From contig NC_059079.1 of NCBI RefSeq assembly GCF_020497125.1, forward strand, positions 8,525,053-8,589,052: a DNA stretch of 64,000 nucleotides. Reading direction: 5' to 3'. Position numbers and translations under genes: made by a program. Below, one piece after another: positions 24,378 to 35,707 of the stretch. The notes below the pieces were generated by a model. It did not search any database. It was given only the letters and a program-made list of their open reading frames with translations, and was not told where the DNA came from. The DNA comes from Mauremys mutica (Eukaryota > Chordata > Testudines > Geoemydidae). Numbering within the stretch: position 1 is the first letter of the stretch; each line of letters begins with the position of its first letter.

Positions 24378-27300
24378 AGTGTAGTGAGGGCCAGATTTAG
24401 GGGCAGGCGACTCCGCTGGACGCCTGGGGTACTGAATTCGGGATGCTGTTTTTGTTGTTAGTGACAAAAGGGAAAATAGAATGTTTGAAGTAAAATGTTT
24501 CAAATACTCCATATGTGGATTCATTTTCCACTAACTTCCTAGAATGTTCTGGACCTTTGTAGAATCTCGTGGAACCTTCCAGACTTTCTGAGAACTACAT
24601 TTTCCTGGAACTTCCTAGAATGTTGTCTGCCATTCATTGTGAGTATATAAGGGGCGGGATATCGCCAGTCAGTCAGTGAGATATAAGAACGAAGTGAAGT
24701 GTGAGGCCAGCTGCGATATTTTAAACCTTGTTTTACTGTGTAATTGTGAAAGTGCATTTGGGTTTTAAGACTTGAAGAGTGTAAGTAGCAACTAATGAAG
24801 GACATATTTAATGAGATGCCAGAGATATCTATCAAACCCCTATCTACACAACAATATAAAAGGAATACTGTTACAACTTTTGCCATGCTTAACATGTAAT
24901 GTTTGATGACTCTCTAAAACTGCAGAACACAAACTTTTCTCTCCCTCATACTGAGTGTTTTCCACATAAAATATGTCCCTGGTGATGGCTTCAGGAGCTC
25001 AGTATAGAACGTGAAAAGCTCAATTGCAATCTAGTTTGCAACAAGGGGCAAATTTGATGGGAAAATATCTGAAAACAGAACAACATAGACCGGGCTTTAG
25101 GTAGTAGCGATCGTTCTAGTGCAGAAGAAATTGAGGAGTGAAATGTAAATGATAGAAGTCCTATTACTAAAGAATTAGCAGATTTACCTGAAGATAAGGA
25201 TGGAAATGTAAGGAAAGCTATGGAGAATCGTCCAGTTTTCCTGGCGGCACAAAGGAGAGTGATAATAAAGAAGAGTGTAGCTCACATGAAAAGGAGAAAG
25301 ATGACGAAGAAAAATCTGGTTTACGTGAAAAGGAGAGAAATGATAAAGAAGAATCAGCCTCGCATGATGACAGAAACAGCAGTAAGAAAAATTGCACACC
25401 ACAGATTAGTACATCAGATCCTGCTTTATGTCTGGCAATCCTAAACTCTGCTGATATTGATCGTACAATTTTGAGCAGGCCAGGCAAAATTGAGAATATG
25501 ACGTTTCCATTAAATGAGTAAAAGCGTCACTTCTCAAAGTCATACTACGAAAGAATGCTCAAGAATGGTGAGAAACTGAATTGGTGTTGGCTGGTTTACT
25601 CGAAATCAACTGACAATGTGTTACATTTGTTGTTTTTGTTGCAAAATATTTGACAAAAATGCAAAATCGTTGCTTGCACTTTCCGGGCACAATTCCTGGC
25701 ATAGCTTAGCTGATGCTCTGAAGCAACATGAAAAGTCACCTGGCCATTTTATGGCCTACTTCAAATGGATGGAGGTCGAGTCCAGGCTCAAACTGAATAA
25801 ATGCATAGATGCAGAAAGCCAGCATATTATTAATGTAGAAACCCAGTATTGGCGGAACATGTTCAAGCATCTGATCTCAATTACCCTCTTCCTTGCAAAG
25901 AATAATTTGGCTTCCAGGTGTCGTCGGATAAGTTGTTCACTGAACATACCGGTAATTTCCTCAATTTGGTAGAGCGCCTTGGGAAATACGATGATGTCAT
26001 GCAGTAACACCTACGTCAAGTAGTTTGTAAAGAAGCTATAGACTACTATTGCAGCAAAGTGAAGCACTCTGATGTAGTAATGGACAGCACTCCCAACACT
26101 GATCACAGTGAAAAGATGTAATTTACAGTAAGATTTGTTGACGACGAAGATACTTGTATCCAAGTAAAGGAACATTTTATCTGTTTCCAATCTGTAGATG
26201 ATTCTTGTGGAAAAGACTTAACAGAACTGTTTATGAATGTTTTGAATGAGAATAAAATAAAGGTTCAGTACTGATGCGGCCAAGGTTATGACAACAGCAC
26301 GAACATGAAGGGAAGAAACAGTAGCATCCAGACAAGGATCCATGTGCTGAATCCATGAGCTTTCTTCATGTCTTGTGTCTGCAATTCCCTCAACCTGGTT
26401 GTGTCAGATGCATCGTCATCTTCTTTACATTCAGTCTCTCTCTCCAGAGTACTGCAAAGGATATACATACTGTTTTCAGCATCAACTATCAGGTGGAAGA
26501 ACTTCATGGACAATGTTACAAATCTGACCATGAAGCCTCTCAGTGACACTCACTGGGAAAGCAACATTGAAAACATCAGGCCAGTGAGGTACCAAGTGAC
26601 TGAGGTTTATAATGCCCTGATGGAACTGGCATAGTTGAGTAAAGCCGAGTTTGGAATCTAACACGAGGCACAAAGCCTGGCAAACCAGATCACTGACTTC
26701 AAACTTCTGGTCTCAGTTGTGGTTTAGCACAATATCCTGTTCCAAGTAAATATTGTAAGAAAGCCATTACAAACTCAGTCTATGGATATTGCACCACTAC
26801 TACTTTGATGAGAAGCTGCCTTGATTTCATTGTGGCCTACAGAGACAATGGATCTGAAGATGCCATCACTGCTGCCAAAGAAATGGCGAAAAACTTAAGA
26901 GTTGAGCCTGTCTTCAAGGAAAATCATATTAATTGGAAGAAGAGAGAGTTTGGTTACAAGGGAAGAGATGAGGTGATGGGAAGCTCGGAAGAAATAGTCA
27001 AGAGTGAGTTTTTTTGCTCACTCGTTGACACCGCTCAAGTGTCCATTCAAGAAAGGTTCGGACAAATGGGTTTTTTTGTACGACCTTAGTAATCTGTCAG
27101 CAGACTAGAAAACACCTACAACAATTGTGTGGACATTCACCAGATGCGGACACATTGGGAATGTTCAGACGTCAATGATAAAAACCTCTATGTCAAATTG
27201 GACACCATCCATCATATTTTGAAACATGGGAATCACTTTCCACTCCAAGTTCTCCAATTAATTCATAATGAAGAGCTGAAGGACACTTTTCCTAATCTGT

Positions 27301-27919
27301 GTCTAGCTTTGAGGATTCTGCTCACACTGCCAGTCACAGTCGTGAGTGGTGAGCACAGCTTTTCGAAGCTCAGGCTCATCAAAATATACCTTCAATCGAA
27401 ACTGGCCGAGACACTGACATCACTTGCTATTTTATCACTTGAAAATGCTGTTGGCCAGTCTTTGGATCTCTCTGATGCTGTGCTTCAGTTCACGAGAGCA
27501 AAAGCAAGAAAAGCAACCTTTTGAACTAAAGGATTAGTGTTGACATTCTAAGGCTGTCACCTATGGTAACACTTTTAATACTGGTCCACCCAATGTTGGT
27601 GCACAGTTCAATTTCTTAATGTTAGTACATTTCAGTTATTCTTAAAATTAAAAGGTTTCTATAAGCTTAGAGGAAATGAATTTTTTATATTTGGGTTTAT
27701 ATAGCTTAAATAAATACAGATTTACAGATCCTAATGTGCAAATTTATCGTCTTACACGAGAGGGATAAATGATGCATGCAAATCATGCATCAAAGTCGTG
27801 AACTGAGTTACAAAGGCAATAAAAATAAGGTATTCAAAAGTTTAATAAATAGAGAGGGGGCGCTAAAGACATTCCTCGCCTGGGGCGCCATTTGGTCTAA
27901 GGCCAGTCCTAAGTGTAGT
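24378..27919 (+). mobile_element. hAT transposon, full length but decayed
   Basis: An 8-bp duplication, AGTGTAGT, flanks the element at 24378-24385 and 27912-27919. The left end reads GAGGGCCAGATTTAG from 24386 and the right end CTAAGGCCAGTCCTA to 27911, imperfect inverted repeats of the CAGGGC type. The 3.5-kb interior carries one plus-strand transposase pseudogene. Both ends and target duplication survive, so the copy arrived whole and decayed in place. Confidence 0.85.
25439..27524 (+). pseudogene. hAT transposase pseudogene, TTF zinc-finger type
   Basis: A hAT transposase would cut and join element ends in the nucleus. The order of pieces is recognisable. A TTF-like zinc finger at about 25616-25760 has a Cys cluster (CYICCFCC) and two His residues (HEKSPGH). 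An RNase H-like core follows, with an aspartate region at about 26080-26110 and a GYDNSTNMKG block near 26285. The C-terminal dimerisation domain lies at 27129-27524 (LALRILLTLPVTVVSGEHSF, then SKLRLIK). Stop codons fall in the inferred frame at about 25519, 26118, 26275, 26355 and 26631, and there are frameshifts, one near 25613. It resembles the ZMYM/ZNF862-like hAT group. It cannot encode a working enzyme. The C-terminal 131 codons are the longest intact part and end in a natural stop. Confidence 0.85.
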
Positions 27920-28339
27920 CAGGGGTAATTACCTACTTCTCATTGGGGGAATATGGAATTTAGTATAGGTTAGTTTAACCACTTCTTTTTTTAAACTACA
28001 CCATTGCTCAAGATCCACCTTTTAAGTCCCATGCTATTCAAACCCACCGGCTATTATGTTTGATCTAGAAGCAAAGTGCAGGATGTCTAAAGATTGACCT
28101 GATTCAGAAGCTGCTTCCAGGCAAGTCATAGAATCATAGAAGATTAGGGTTGGAAGAGACCTCAGGAGGTCATCCAGTCCAACCCCCTGCTCAAAGCAGG
28201 ACCAACCCCAACTAAATCATTCCAGCCAGAGCTTTGTGAAGCTGGGCCTTAAAAACCTCTAAGGATGGAGATTCCACAACTTCCCTAGGTAACCCATTCC
28301 AGTGCTCCACCATCCTTCTCGCAACCTAGACCTCCCCCA

Positions 28340-29495
28340 CTACAATGTGAAACCATTGTTCCTTTTTTGGTCATCTGCTACCATTGAGAACAACCAAGTT
28401 CCATCCTCTTTGGAACCCACCCTCAGGTAGTTGAAGGCTGCTATCAAATCCCCCTTCATTCTTCTCTTCTGCAGACTAAATAAGCCCAGGTCCCTCAGCC
28501 GCTCCTCATATGTCATGTGCCCCAGTTCCCTTATAATTTTTGTTGCCCTCCACTGGACTCTCTCCAATTTGTTCACATTCTTTCTGTAGTGGGGGGCCCA
28601 AAACTGGATGCAAGACTCCAGATGTAGCCTCACCAGTGCTGAATAGAGGGGAATAATCACTTTAGTCGATCTGCTGGCAATGCTCCTACTAATGCAACCC
28701 AATACTCCATTAGCCTTTTTGGCAACAAAGGCACACTGTTGACTCATATCCATCCCATCATCCAGATCATTAATGAAGATGTTGAACAAAACCAGCCTCA
28801 AGACCAACCTCTGGGGCACTCCACTTGATACCAGCTGCCAACTAGACATCGAGCCATTGATCACTACCCATTGAGTCTGATGATCTAGCCAGCTTTCTAT
28901 CCACCTTATAGTCCATTCATCCAATCCATACTTTTTTTTAACTTGAGGGCAAGAATACTGTGGGAGATCGTACCAAAGTCTTTGCTAAAGTCCACTGCTT
29001 TTCCCATAGCCACAGAGCAAGTTATCTCATCATAGAAGGCAATCAGGTTGGTCAGGCATGACTTGCCCTTGGTGAATCCATGTTGACTGTTCCTGATCAC
29101 CTTCCTCTCCTCCAAGTGCTTCAAAATGGATTCCTTGAGGACCTGCTCCATGATTTTTCCAGGGACTGAGGTGACGCTGACCGGTCTGTAGTTCCCCGGA
29201 TTCTCCTTCTTCCCTTTTTTAAAGATGGGCACTATACTTGCCTTTTTCCAATCATCCAGGACCTCCCCCCGATCACCACAAGTTTTCAAAGATAGCGGCC
29301 AATGCCTGTGCAATCACATCAGCCAACTCCTCAGCACTCTCGGATGCATTAGATCCGGCCCCATGACTTGTGCATGTACAGCTTTTCTAAATAGTCCTTA
29401 ACCTGTTATTTCACCACTGAGGGCTGCCCACCTCCTCCCCATACTATGCTGCCCAGTGCAGCAGTCTGGGAGCTGACCTTGTCTGTGAAGACTAA
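28340..29495 (-). pseudogene. CR1 ORF2 reverse transcriptase, catalytic motif deleted
   Basis: Recognisable blocks on minus: SVFTDKVSSQT just left of the MITE, IVPIFKKGKKENPGNYRPVS (29313-28906 frame), SQHGFTKGKSCLTNL, then GVPQ...[12 protein letters not shown]. This is followed immediately by [14 protein letters not shown], so roughly 80 residues that normally hold the ADD catalytic block are absent. The C-terminal part ([37 protein letters not shown]) follows. The copy is catalytically dead by deletion as well as by frameshift. Confidence 0.85.
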
Positions 29496-29736
29496 GGCCT
29501 AGTCTACCCTGGGGGGGGCGGAGAATTGACCTAAGATACGCAAATCCACCTACGAGAATAGCGTAGCTGAAGTCGATGTATCTTAGGTCGACTTACCCCG
29601 CACCCTCACGATACAGGGTCGACTGCCGCCGCTCCCCCGTTGACTTTGCTTCCACCTCTCACCACGGTGGAGTACAGGAGTCGACGGCGGAGCAATCGGG
29701 GATTGATTTATCGCTCCTAGTGTAGACGTACCCTAA
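29493..29736. mobile_element. PIF/Harbinger MITE with TAA target duplication
   Basis: A TAA duplication at 29493-29495 and 29734-29736 encloses 238 bp. The left end is GGCCTAGTCTACCCTGG; the right end is AGTGTAGACGTACCC, giving inverted repeats like those of the large Harbinger at 38208-42991. It has no coding capacity. It sits inside the CR1 ORF2, whose reading resumes on both sides, so it inserted after the CR1. Confidence 0.9.
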
Positions 29737-30973
29737 GGCAAAAAAAAAGCATTGAGTACTTCAGCTTTTTCCACATCTTCTGTCACTAGGTTGCCTCCCC
29801 CATTCAGTAAGGGTCCCACACTTTCCCTGACCACCTTCTTGTTGCTAACATACCTGAAGAAACCCTTCTTGTTACCCTTCACATCCCTTGCTAGCTGCAA
29901 CTCCAATTGTGCCTTGGCCTTCCCAATTACACCCCTGCATGCCTGAGCAATATTTTTATACTCCTCCCTAATCATCTGTCCAAGTTTCCACTTCTTGTAA
30001 GCTTTCTTTTTGTGTTTAGGCTCACCGAAGATTTCTCTGTTAAGCCAAGCTGGCCACCTGCCATATTTGCTATTCTTTCTGCACATCGTGATGGTTTGTT
30101 CCTGCAGCCTCAATAAGGCTTCATTAAAATACAAACAGCTCTCCTGGACTCTTTTTCCCCTCATATTAACCTCCGAGGGGATCCTGCCCATCATTTCCCT
30201 GAGGGAGTCAAAATCTGCTTTTCTGAAGTCCAGGGTCCATATTCTGCTGCTCTCCTTTCTTCCTTTTGTCAGGATCCTGAACTCGACCATCTACTTCCCC
30301 TACCAATTCTTCCCCGTTTGTGAGCATCAGGTCAAGAGGAGCATGGCCCCTAGTTGGTTCCTCCAGCACTTGCACCAGGAAGTCGTCCCCAGCAGTCTCC
30401 AAAAACTTCCTGGATTGTCTGTGCACTTCTGTATTGCTCTCCCAGCAGATGTCAGGGTGGTTGAAGTCCCCCATGAGAACCAGGGCCTGTGATTTGGAAA
30501 CTTCTGTTAGTTGTCTGAAGAAAGCCTCATCTACCTCATCCTCCTGGTCTGGTGGTCTATAGCAAATGCCCACCATGACATCACACTTATTGCTCTCACC
30601 TCTAAACTTAACCCAAAGACTCTCAACAGTCTTTTCCCAGTTTCATATTGGAGCTCTGAGCAATCATACTGCTCCCTTACATACAGTGCAACCCCTCCAC
30701 CCTTTTTCCCTGCCTGTCCTTCCTGAACAGTTTATATCCATCCATGACAGTGCTCCAGTCATGTGAGTTACCCCACCAAGTCTCTGTTATTCCAGTCACA
30801 TCGTAGTTCCTTGACTGTGCCAGGACTTGCAATTCTTCCTGCTTGTTTCCCAGGCTTCTTGTGTTCGTGTACAGACACCTAAGATAACTAGCCAATTGCC
30901 CTACTTTCTCAGTATGAATCAGGAGGCCTCCCCTGTTGCACCCTCCTTCTTGTGTTTCCTCCCGGTATCCCAC
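29737..30973 (-). pseudogene. CR1 ORF2 endonuclease and N-terminal RT region
   Basis: APE-type endonuclease motifs on minus: CLYTNTRSLGNKQEEL (N for metal binding), GITETWW, a degraded GVALYVK region, [20 protein letters not shown]. The linker then runs to AEVLNAFF, where the inserted MITE cuts the frame. Several frameshifts separate these blocks (frames at 30973-30677, 30576-30208 and 30290-29733). The endonuclease would nick target DNA to prime reverse transcription; here it is broken. Confidence 0.85.
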
Positions 30974-31047
30974 TTCCTCCAGGCTTAGGTCACCATCCTC
31001 CAGCGAACCTAGTTTAACACTCTCCTCACTAGGTTAGCAAGCCTGCC

Positions 31048-31437
31048 TGCAAAGATACTCTTCCCTCACTTCATTAGCTGGATTCCATCTCTTCCTAGCA
31101 ATCCTTCTTCCTGGAACAACATCCCATGGTCGAAGAATCCAAAGCCCGCTCTCCGACAACACCTGAACAACCATGCATTTACCTCCACAATTCGATGGTC
31201 CCTACCTAGGCCTTTTCCTTCAACAGGGAGGATGGATGAGAACACGACTTGTGCCTCAAACTCCTTTATCCTTCTTCCAAGAGCCATGTAGTCTGTAGTG
31301 ACCTACTCAAGGTCATTCTTGGCAGTATCATTGGTGCCCACATAGAGAAGTAGGAAGGGGTAGCGGTCCAAGGGCCAGATCAGTCTTGGCGAACACTCCA
31401 TCACATCCTGAATTCTAGCTCCAGGTAAGCAGCACAC
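31048..31437 (-). pseudogene. CR1 ORF1 esterase-domain remnant
   Basis: On minus the frame carries a YVGTNDTA block near 31340, like the G-x-N-D block of SGNH/GDSL hydrolases, and downstream GRDGIQL near 31085. CR1 ORF1 proteins are known to carry such an esterase domain. The last block is DGLHLN in the copy at 57533-57778, so the catalytic-type His is Gln here. A stop lies between the two blocks (about 31300). It is non-functional. Confidence 0.75.
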
Positions 31438-31908
31438 TTCTCAAGTTCTGGAGAAGTCTTCTGTAGTATAGATTTCATCTTTGTATCCTGAGAATAAAGA
31501 TTAACTTGACATGGAAATCCATCCAGGCTAGGAGTGCCCAAACCCAGGGTGCAACCAAAGATTTGCCATGACTTCATAAGTCGTTCTCTGTGAGAGATAC
31601 CACTCTTTTTTGTAGGTTCCTTAGATAAAGCTCCCTTTTGACTTGTGTAACATTTCTTTCAGTATGATGACTATTGATGCATCCAGATTAGGGAGTAAAG
31701 CAGCCATTAGATTCCTGAAATGAGTAAGCTTCTGGACTTTACTTTCACCAATTTGGGAATTCCCATTTATTTCATTATATCTTTTCAGCTGAGTGCTATC
31801 TTGGAAGAAGCAAATAATATCTTCTTGTTGTCTTGAACTCTTTTGGCTTTGCTGGCTTCCTAGATGTCCTATGCAGTGTTGTCATAGCCATGTTGATTCC
31901 AAAATATT
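31438..31908. other. Unassigned sequence
   Basis: No gene or known element recognised between the CR1 and the palindrome. Confidence 0.35.
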
Positions 31909-32082
31909 AGAGAGACAAGATGAGTGAGGTAATATCTTTCATTGGATGAACTTCTGTTAGTGAGGGAGACAAGCTTTTGAGCTTCAGGTCAAGAAGAGTT
32001 TTCTGTAAGCTTGAAAGGTTGTCTCTCTCACTAACAGAAGTTGGTCCAATGAAAGATATTACCTCACCCATCTTGTCTCTCT
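31909..32082. repeat. 76-bp-arm palindrome, Penelope-like
   Basis: Arms 31909-31984 and 32007-32082 are inverted copies (about 90% by eye) around a 22-bp spacer. The unit includes AGGTAATATCTTTCATTGGA and TTCTGTTAGTGAG, a dispersed vertebrate repeat. The right half contains AAGAAGAG, then CTTGAAAGG and TTGTCTC, a decayed version of the hammerhead layout seen at 13.3-13.7 kb. The palindrome is certain; the family is inference. Confidence 0.7.
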
Positions 32083-33810
32083 TAGATGGTCACTTTAAAA
32101 CTATAAAATATCAGGATATTTAAGGTATTTATTACAAGTGTGATCACATAGAACTCAGTTGAAAAGATACTATTTTGGATGTCCATAACTGATCCCTATG
32201 TCTCAGAGTCAAGAGTTTGCCATTCATTCTTTTAAAAGGAAGCACTAGAAAACTAACAAAGTATTGTTCTTGTTTTTTCATGCATCTTGATTTGATTTCT
32301 TCTTATGTTTGTCATTAGAGTCAGAAAATGAGGAGATAAGAAATGGGGATATTTCCTGCTCTTTGTTTCCTTTTCAGAAGTAAATTGAATGAGTCATCAT
32401 CGGAGAAAATAGGGATATGAGGACTCAGCATCAGAGGCAGAGCTAGCGTATTTTCTTTTATATTTTATCTTCATGGTGGGAGAAAAGAGGAATTGCCTTT
32501 TCTTAGAATTACATTTACCATGGACATGTTCTTGATCAGTTCATCAATTTTCTCTCTATTTTAACCTTTGTTTTGATGTTGTTCTCTTGAACATTATCAC
32601 ATACTTGATTCACTCTCCCTCCATCTTCTTTCTGCTTTTAGTGAAAGGACTTACAGGATGTGCAAGGTGAAGTGCAGCTAGGAGTTATCTCCATGCCTGC
32701 TTACTAAGTATGAGGCAGTTGTAAGCCATAAGATGGACAGTCTCAGTCCATTGCCAGGGAGAGCCCACAAGGGAGTGAAGGCCAGCTTTTCCTCTGATAG
32801 AACCCCCTTATTTGGCTCTTTCTGGAAGAGAGAGGTAGAGGACCAGACACTGAGGGAGTGAATCTTGCTTAATTTCCCAGGGAGGGATAAAGTCATTTTA
32901 AGTATTTGTATTCATGCCTGTGGAGAAGGTTGAGGCAAAAAAGGTTGCGAAACAAGAGTGTGTTTATTCCATTTTCACCCGAGTTTCTTCCAGAAGTAGT
33001 GGAGGTGACTGCAGGCTGCATGGGGTTCTTTGGCCCCAGACGGCATGTAGTCCAAGAGGCTGAGACAGCAACTGACTTCTGAAGGAAGGCAATCTCAGAA
33101 AAACCCTTCTAACATCAGTTAGTTTATGGTTAGCTACCCCCACTCTATTGCCTCACCTGTGTGCTAGCCTGAGATGGGAAAAAGAGCATGAGGGTCATTT
33201 CAGTGAAAACTAAATTTTCCCTCTGTGTCAGGATCTAGATGGCCTGGGGAGGGCATCGCCCTGGGAATATAAATGCAAGAGGTTGAGGAGAAGGAGCTTC
33301 ATTTCCTAGCCTTATACTGCTTCTTGGCTTCTGCCACAATTTCACTGCTGTCACTGGGGAAGAGATGCTGCTATAATACCTCAGAGGAGGTATTAAAGAA
33401 CTTCCAGAAACCAATTAAAATGTAGGCCAAATGCTTAGGGAAAATTTTCTGTAAATACATATGGAGAGTGCCAAATTTTTTGAGAAGATGCTGTTTTAAA
33501 AAGCATGGTAGGAGGAGGGCTGGAAAACAGCCACATTGCTGCTTAGAGTCAGAACAAGATGATGGTTTTTCTGAGGAGGAAGTACAAAGGCTCAGTCAGT
33601 GCACAACGGGTAAGAGATTTGTCCCCAGGCTTCATGAATACAAGAAACACGGGATTAGAGACTTTGGCTGTCAGAGGACAGAAAGTTTTTCTTCATGACA
33701 GAGGAAGGATGATCAGGTGGTGGTTAGGATGTTTGCATGGGCATTAAGAAACCTAAACTCAATTTCCAGTTTGGGGAAGAAAAATAAGCTATTTTGAACA
33801 TTTACCCACC
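32083..33810. other. Unassigned sequence
   Basis: No gene, RNA gene or mobile element recognised. Confidence 0.4.
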
Positions 33811-34231
33811 CACTAGCCCAGTGGTTCTCAACCAGGGGTACATGTCCCCCTGGGGGTATGCAGAAGTCTTCTAGGGAGTACAATAACTCATCTAGATATT
33901 TGCCTAGTTTTACAACAGGCTACATAAAAAGCTCTAGCGAAGTTAATACAAACTAAAATTTCATACAATGACTTATTTGTACTGCTCTATATATTATACA
34001 CTGAAATGTAAGTACAATATTTATATTCCAGTTGATTTATTTTATAATTATATGGTAAAAATGAGAGTCAGAAATTTGTCAGTAACAGTGTGCTGTGACA
34101 CTTGTATTTTCATGTCTGATTTTGTAAGAAAGTAGTTTGAAGTGAGGTGAAACTTGGGGTGCACAAGACAAATCAGACCCCTGAAAGGGGGGCACAATAG
34201 TCTGGAAAGGTTGAGAGACACTGCTTTAGCC
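33811..34231. mobile_element. Non-autonomous hAT element (CAGTGGTTCTCAACC type)
   Basis: The left end CAGTGGTTCTCAACC starts at 33819; the right end GGTTGAGAGACACTG finishes at 34223. The 8-bp duplications CACTAGCC (33811-33818) and CTTTAGCC (34224-34231) differ at two bases. About 405 bp, no coding capacity, same family as the element at 18737-19261. Confidence 0.85.
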
Positions 34232-35630
34232 AATCTCTCTCAAAGCATTTCAGTTTCATACAAGAAGGGCCATGCTCCAGTGGTTTCACCGAAGTAACTT
34301 CAGTGTTCTCCCTCCTATCCTGAGACTCTCCAACAGAATTCTTACATTACACATTGGTTAGTTGTGAAACTGGACTTACCATTGGTGGAGATGAAATAAG
34401 GCTTAGCTCTGAGATACTGCCTACCCTTTTTCTGTAACTATTGGCACTAATCAGAGTACTAATGAGAGCCCTCAGAGCCAGTAGTAATAAAACTGATTGC
34501 TTTTGTTAATGATAATACATGGGCTGATTGTTGATTTATTAGTAATGATAGGTTCCTGTAATAGTAAGAAGTTGTTACAGCAGAGATCTGTTCCAGACTA
34601 ACAATATTATAACACACAGTTTTAAGTCCATTTATCCTGATCATCTGGACTGGTTTTTTACTGTTTTGATGTCAGGGCTTTGTGCTATTGTGGGAGAAAA
34701 AGGTCCTTATGGAACAGCACATGTTAGTACATAGAGTACATGTCTGAAATAAGGAGGTTAAAAAAGAAAACAAAATAAAGCACACACAACATACCCTTAA
34801 CTAATTCAGATCTCTGTGTGATAACAAGGCAAGACAGATGGCAAAGATCAGATGCAAGTTGTTATGACTTTTTTACTTTATATCAAGTATTTCCTTTCCA
34901 AAATTAAATCTGTACTTTTTATTCTTAATAACTAAGTGTAATGTATTGTATTTTATGCTATTATAGGACTGTGTAAATGTCTATTTTGCTGCATATTTTC
35001 ATATGCAAATGGCACAAATTAAATTATCTCAAACAGTAGCAGAAATTCTAGAATAGTATTTTTAATATAAATCATTATCCCCTCAAGTCATATTATAGAT
35101 AGAGCACTGCTTCTGTATTTATATTTTTTCATTAAAAATAAAATGATTAATTTCACAAGTTAATTTACTTTCCCCATCATAACACCAGAATGGAATTTAA
35201 TATCTCTAAGTATTAGAATATTTAAAGATGCATTTACTGAAAGAAGCTTATTGTTTTAGGTACATTTTCTTGATAAGTGCATGTTGCTGCTATACTACTG
35301 CAATATTTTTAATGGATGTTACTGGACAAATTGTGCCTCATTGCTTGGGTTTTGCCAAGCCTAACAGACGTCCCATTTGATGGCTCAGGAATTTAATGCA
35401 CATCTCTATTGTGAACATCTTGCCTACTTTGAAAATCTGAATGATGTACTCCACAACTCTTGGTCACACAGTTTTAAAAAGGGCCTAAAACTGTACAATC
35501 AATGTCCCTTCAATACATACAGGGTGCATCTAGGTAGTGGTGTGCCCTTGTTGTATGCAAGGTATGCATTACATGCCCCAGGAACACCTGTGTCCCTGGG
35601 ACGATTCCCTCTGTCCTCGAATGCGCAAAC
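34232..35630. other. Unassigned AT-rich sequence
   Basis: No gene recognised. The 35520-35630 part may belong to the same repeat as the palindrome that follows. Confidence 0.35.
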
Positions 35631-35707
35631 AAAATGGTGTCCTCTGCACAACATGACCCTGCACGCATAGTGCATGTGAGGTCAGGCTGTGCGGAGGACT
35701 CCATTTT
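35631..35707. repeat. Imperfect palindrome, about 36-bp arms
   Basis: AAAATGGTGTCCTCTGCACA (from 35631) is the imperfect reverse complement of the right end, TGTGCGGAGGACTCCATTTT (to 35707). The centre is GCACGCATAGTGCATG. Probably the core of a MITE whose ends I cannot define. Confidence 0.6.

Larger units (their letters stand above)
28127..31437 (-). mobile_element. CR1 LINE, nearly full ORF2 plus part of ORF1
   Basis: On minus it runs from an ORF1 esterase fragment (31437-31048) through endonuclease (about 30973-30208) and reverse transcriptase (about 29495-28340) to a 3' end at 28127 (GACCTCCTGAGGTCTCTTCC-like block, then TTCTATGATTCTATG). It is 5'-truncated inside ORF1. A 238-bp Harbinger MITE interrupts it at 29496-29733. 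Confidence 0.95.

Noticed and set aside
24234..24895. Minus-strand frames of 96 and 118 codons near the hAT left end
   Set aside because: They span the transposon boundary and its non-coding 5' region and have no recognisable domain.
30010..30492. 160-codon plus-strand frame
   Set aside because: Antisense shadow of the CR1 endonuclease region, which is coded on minus.
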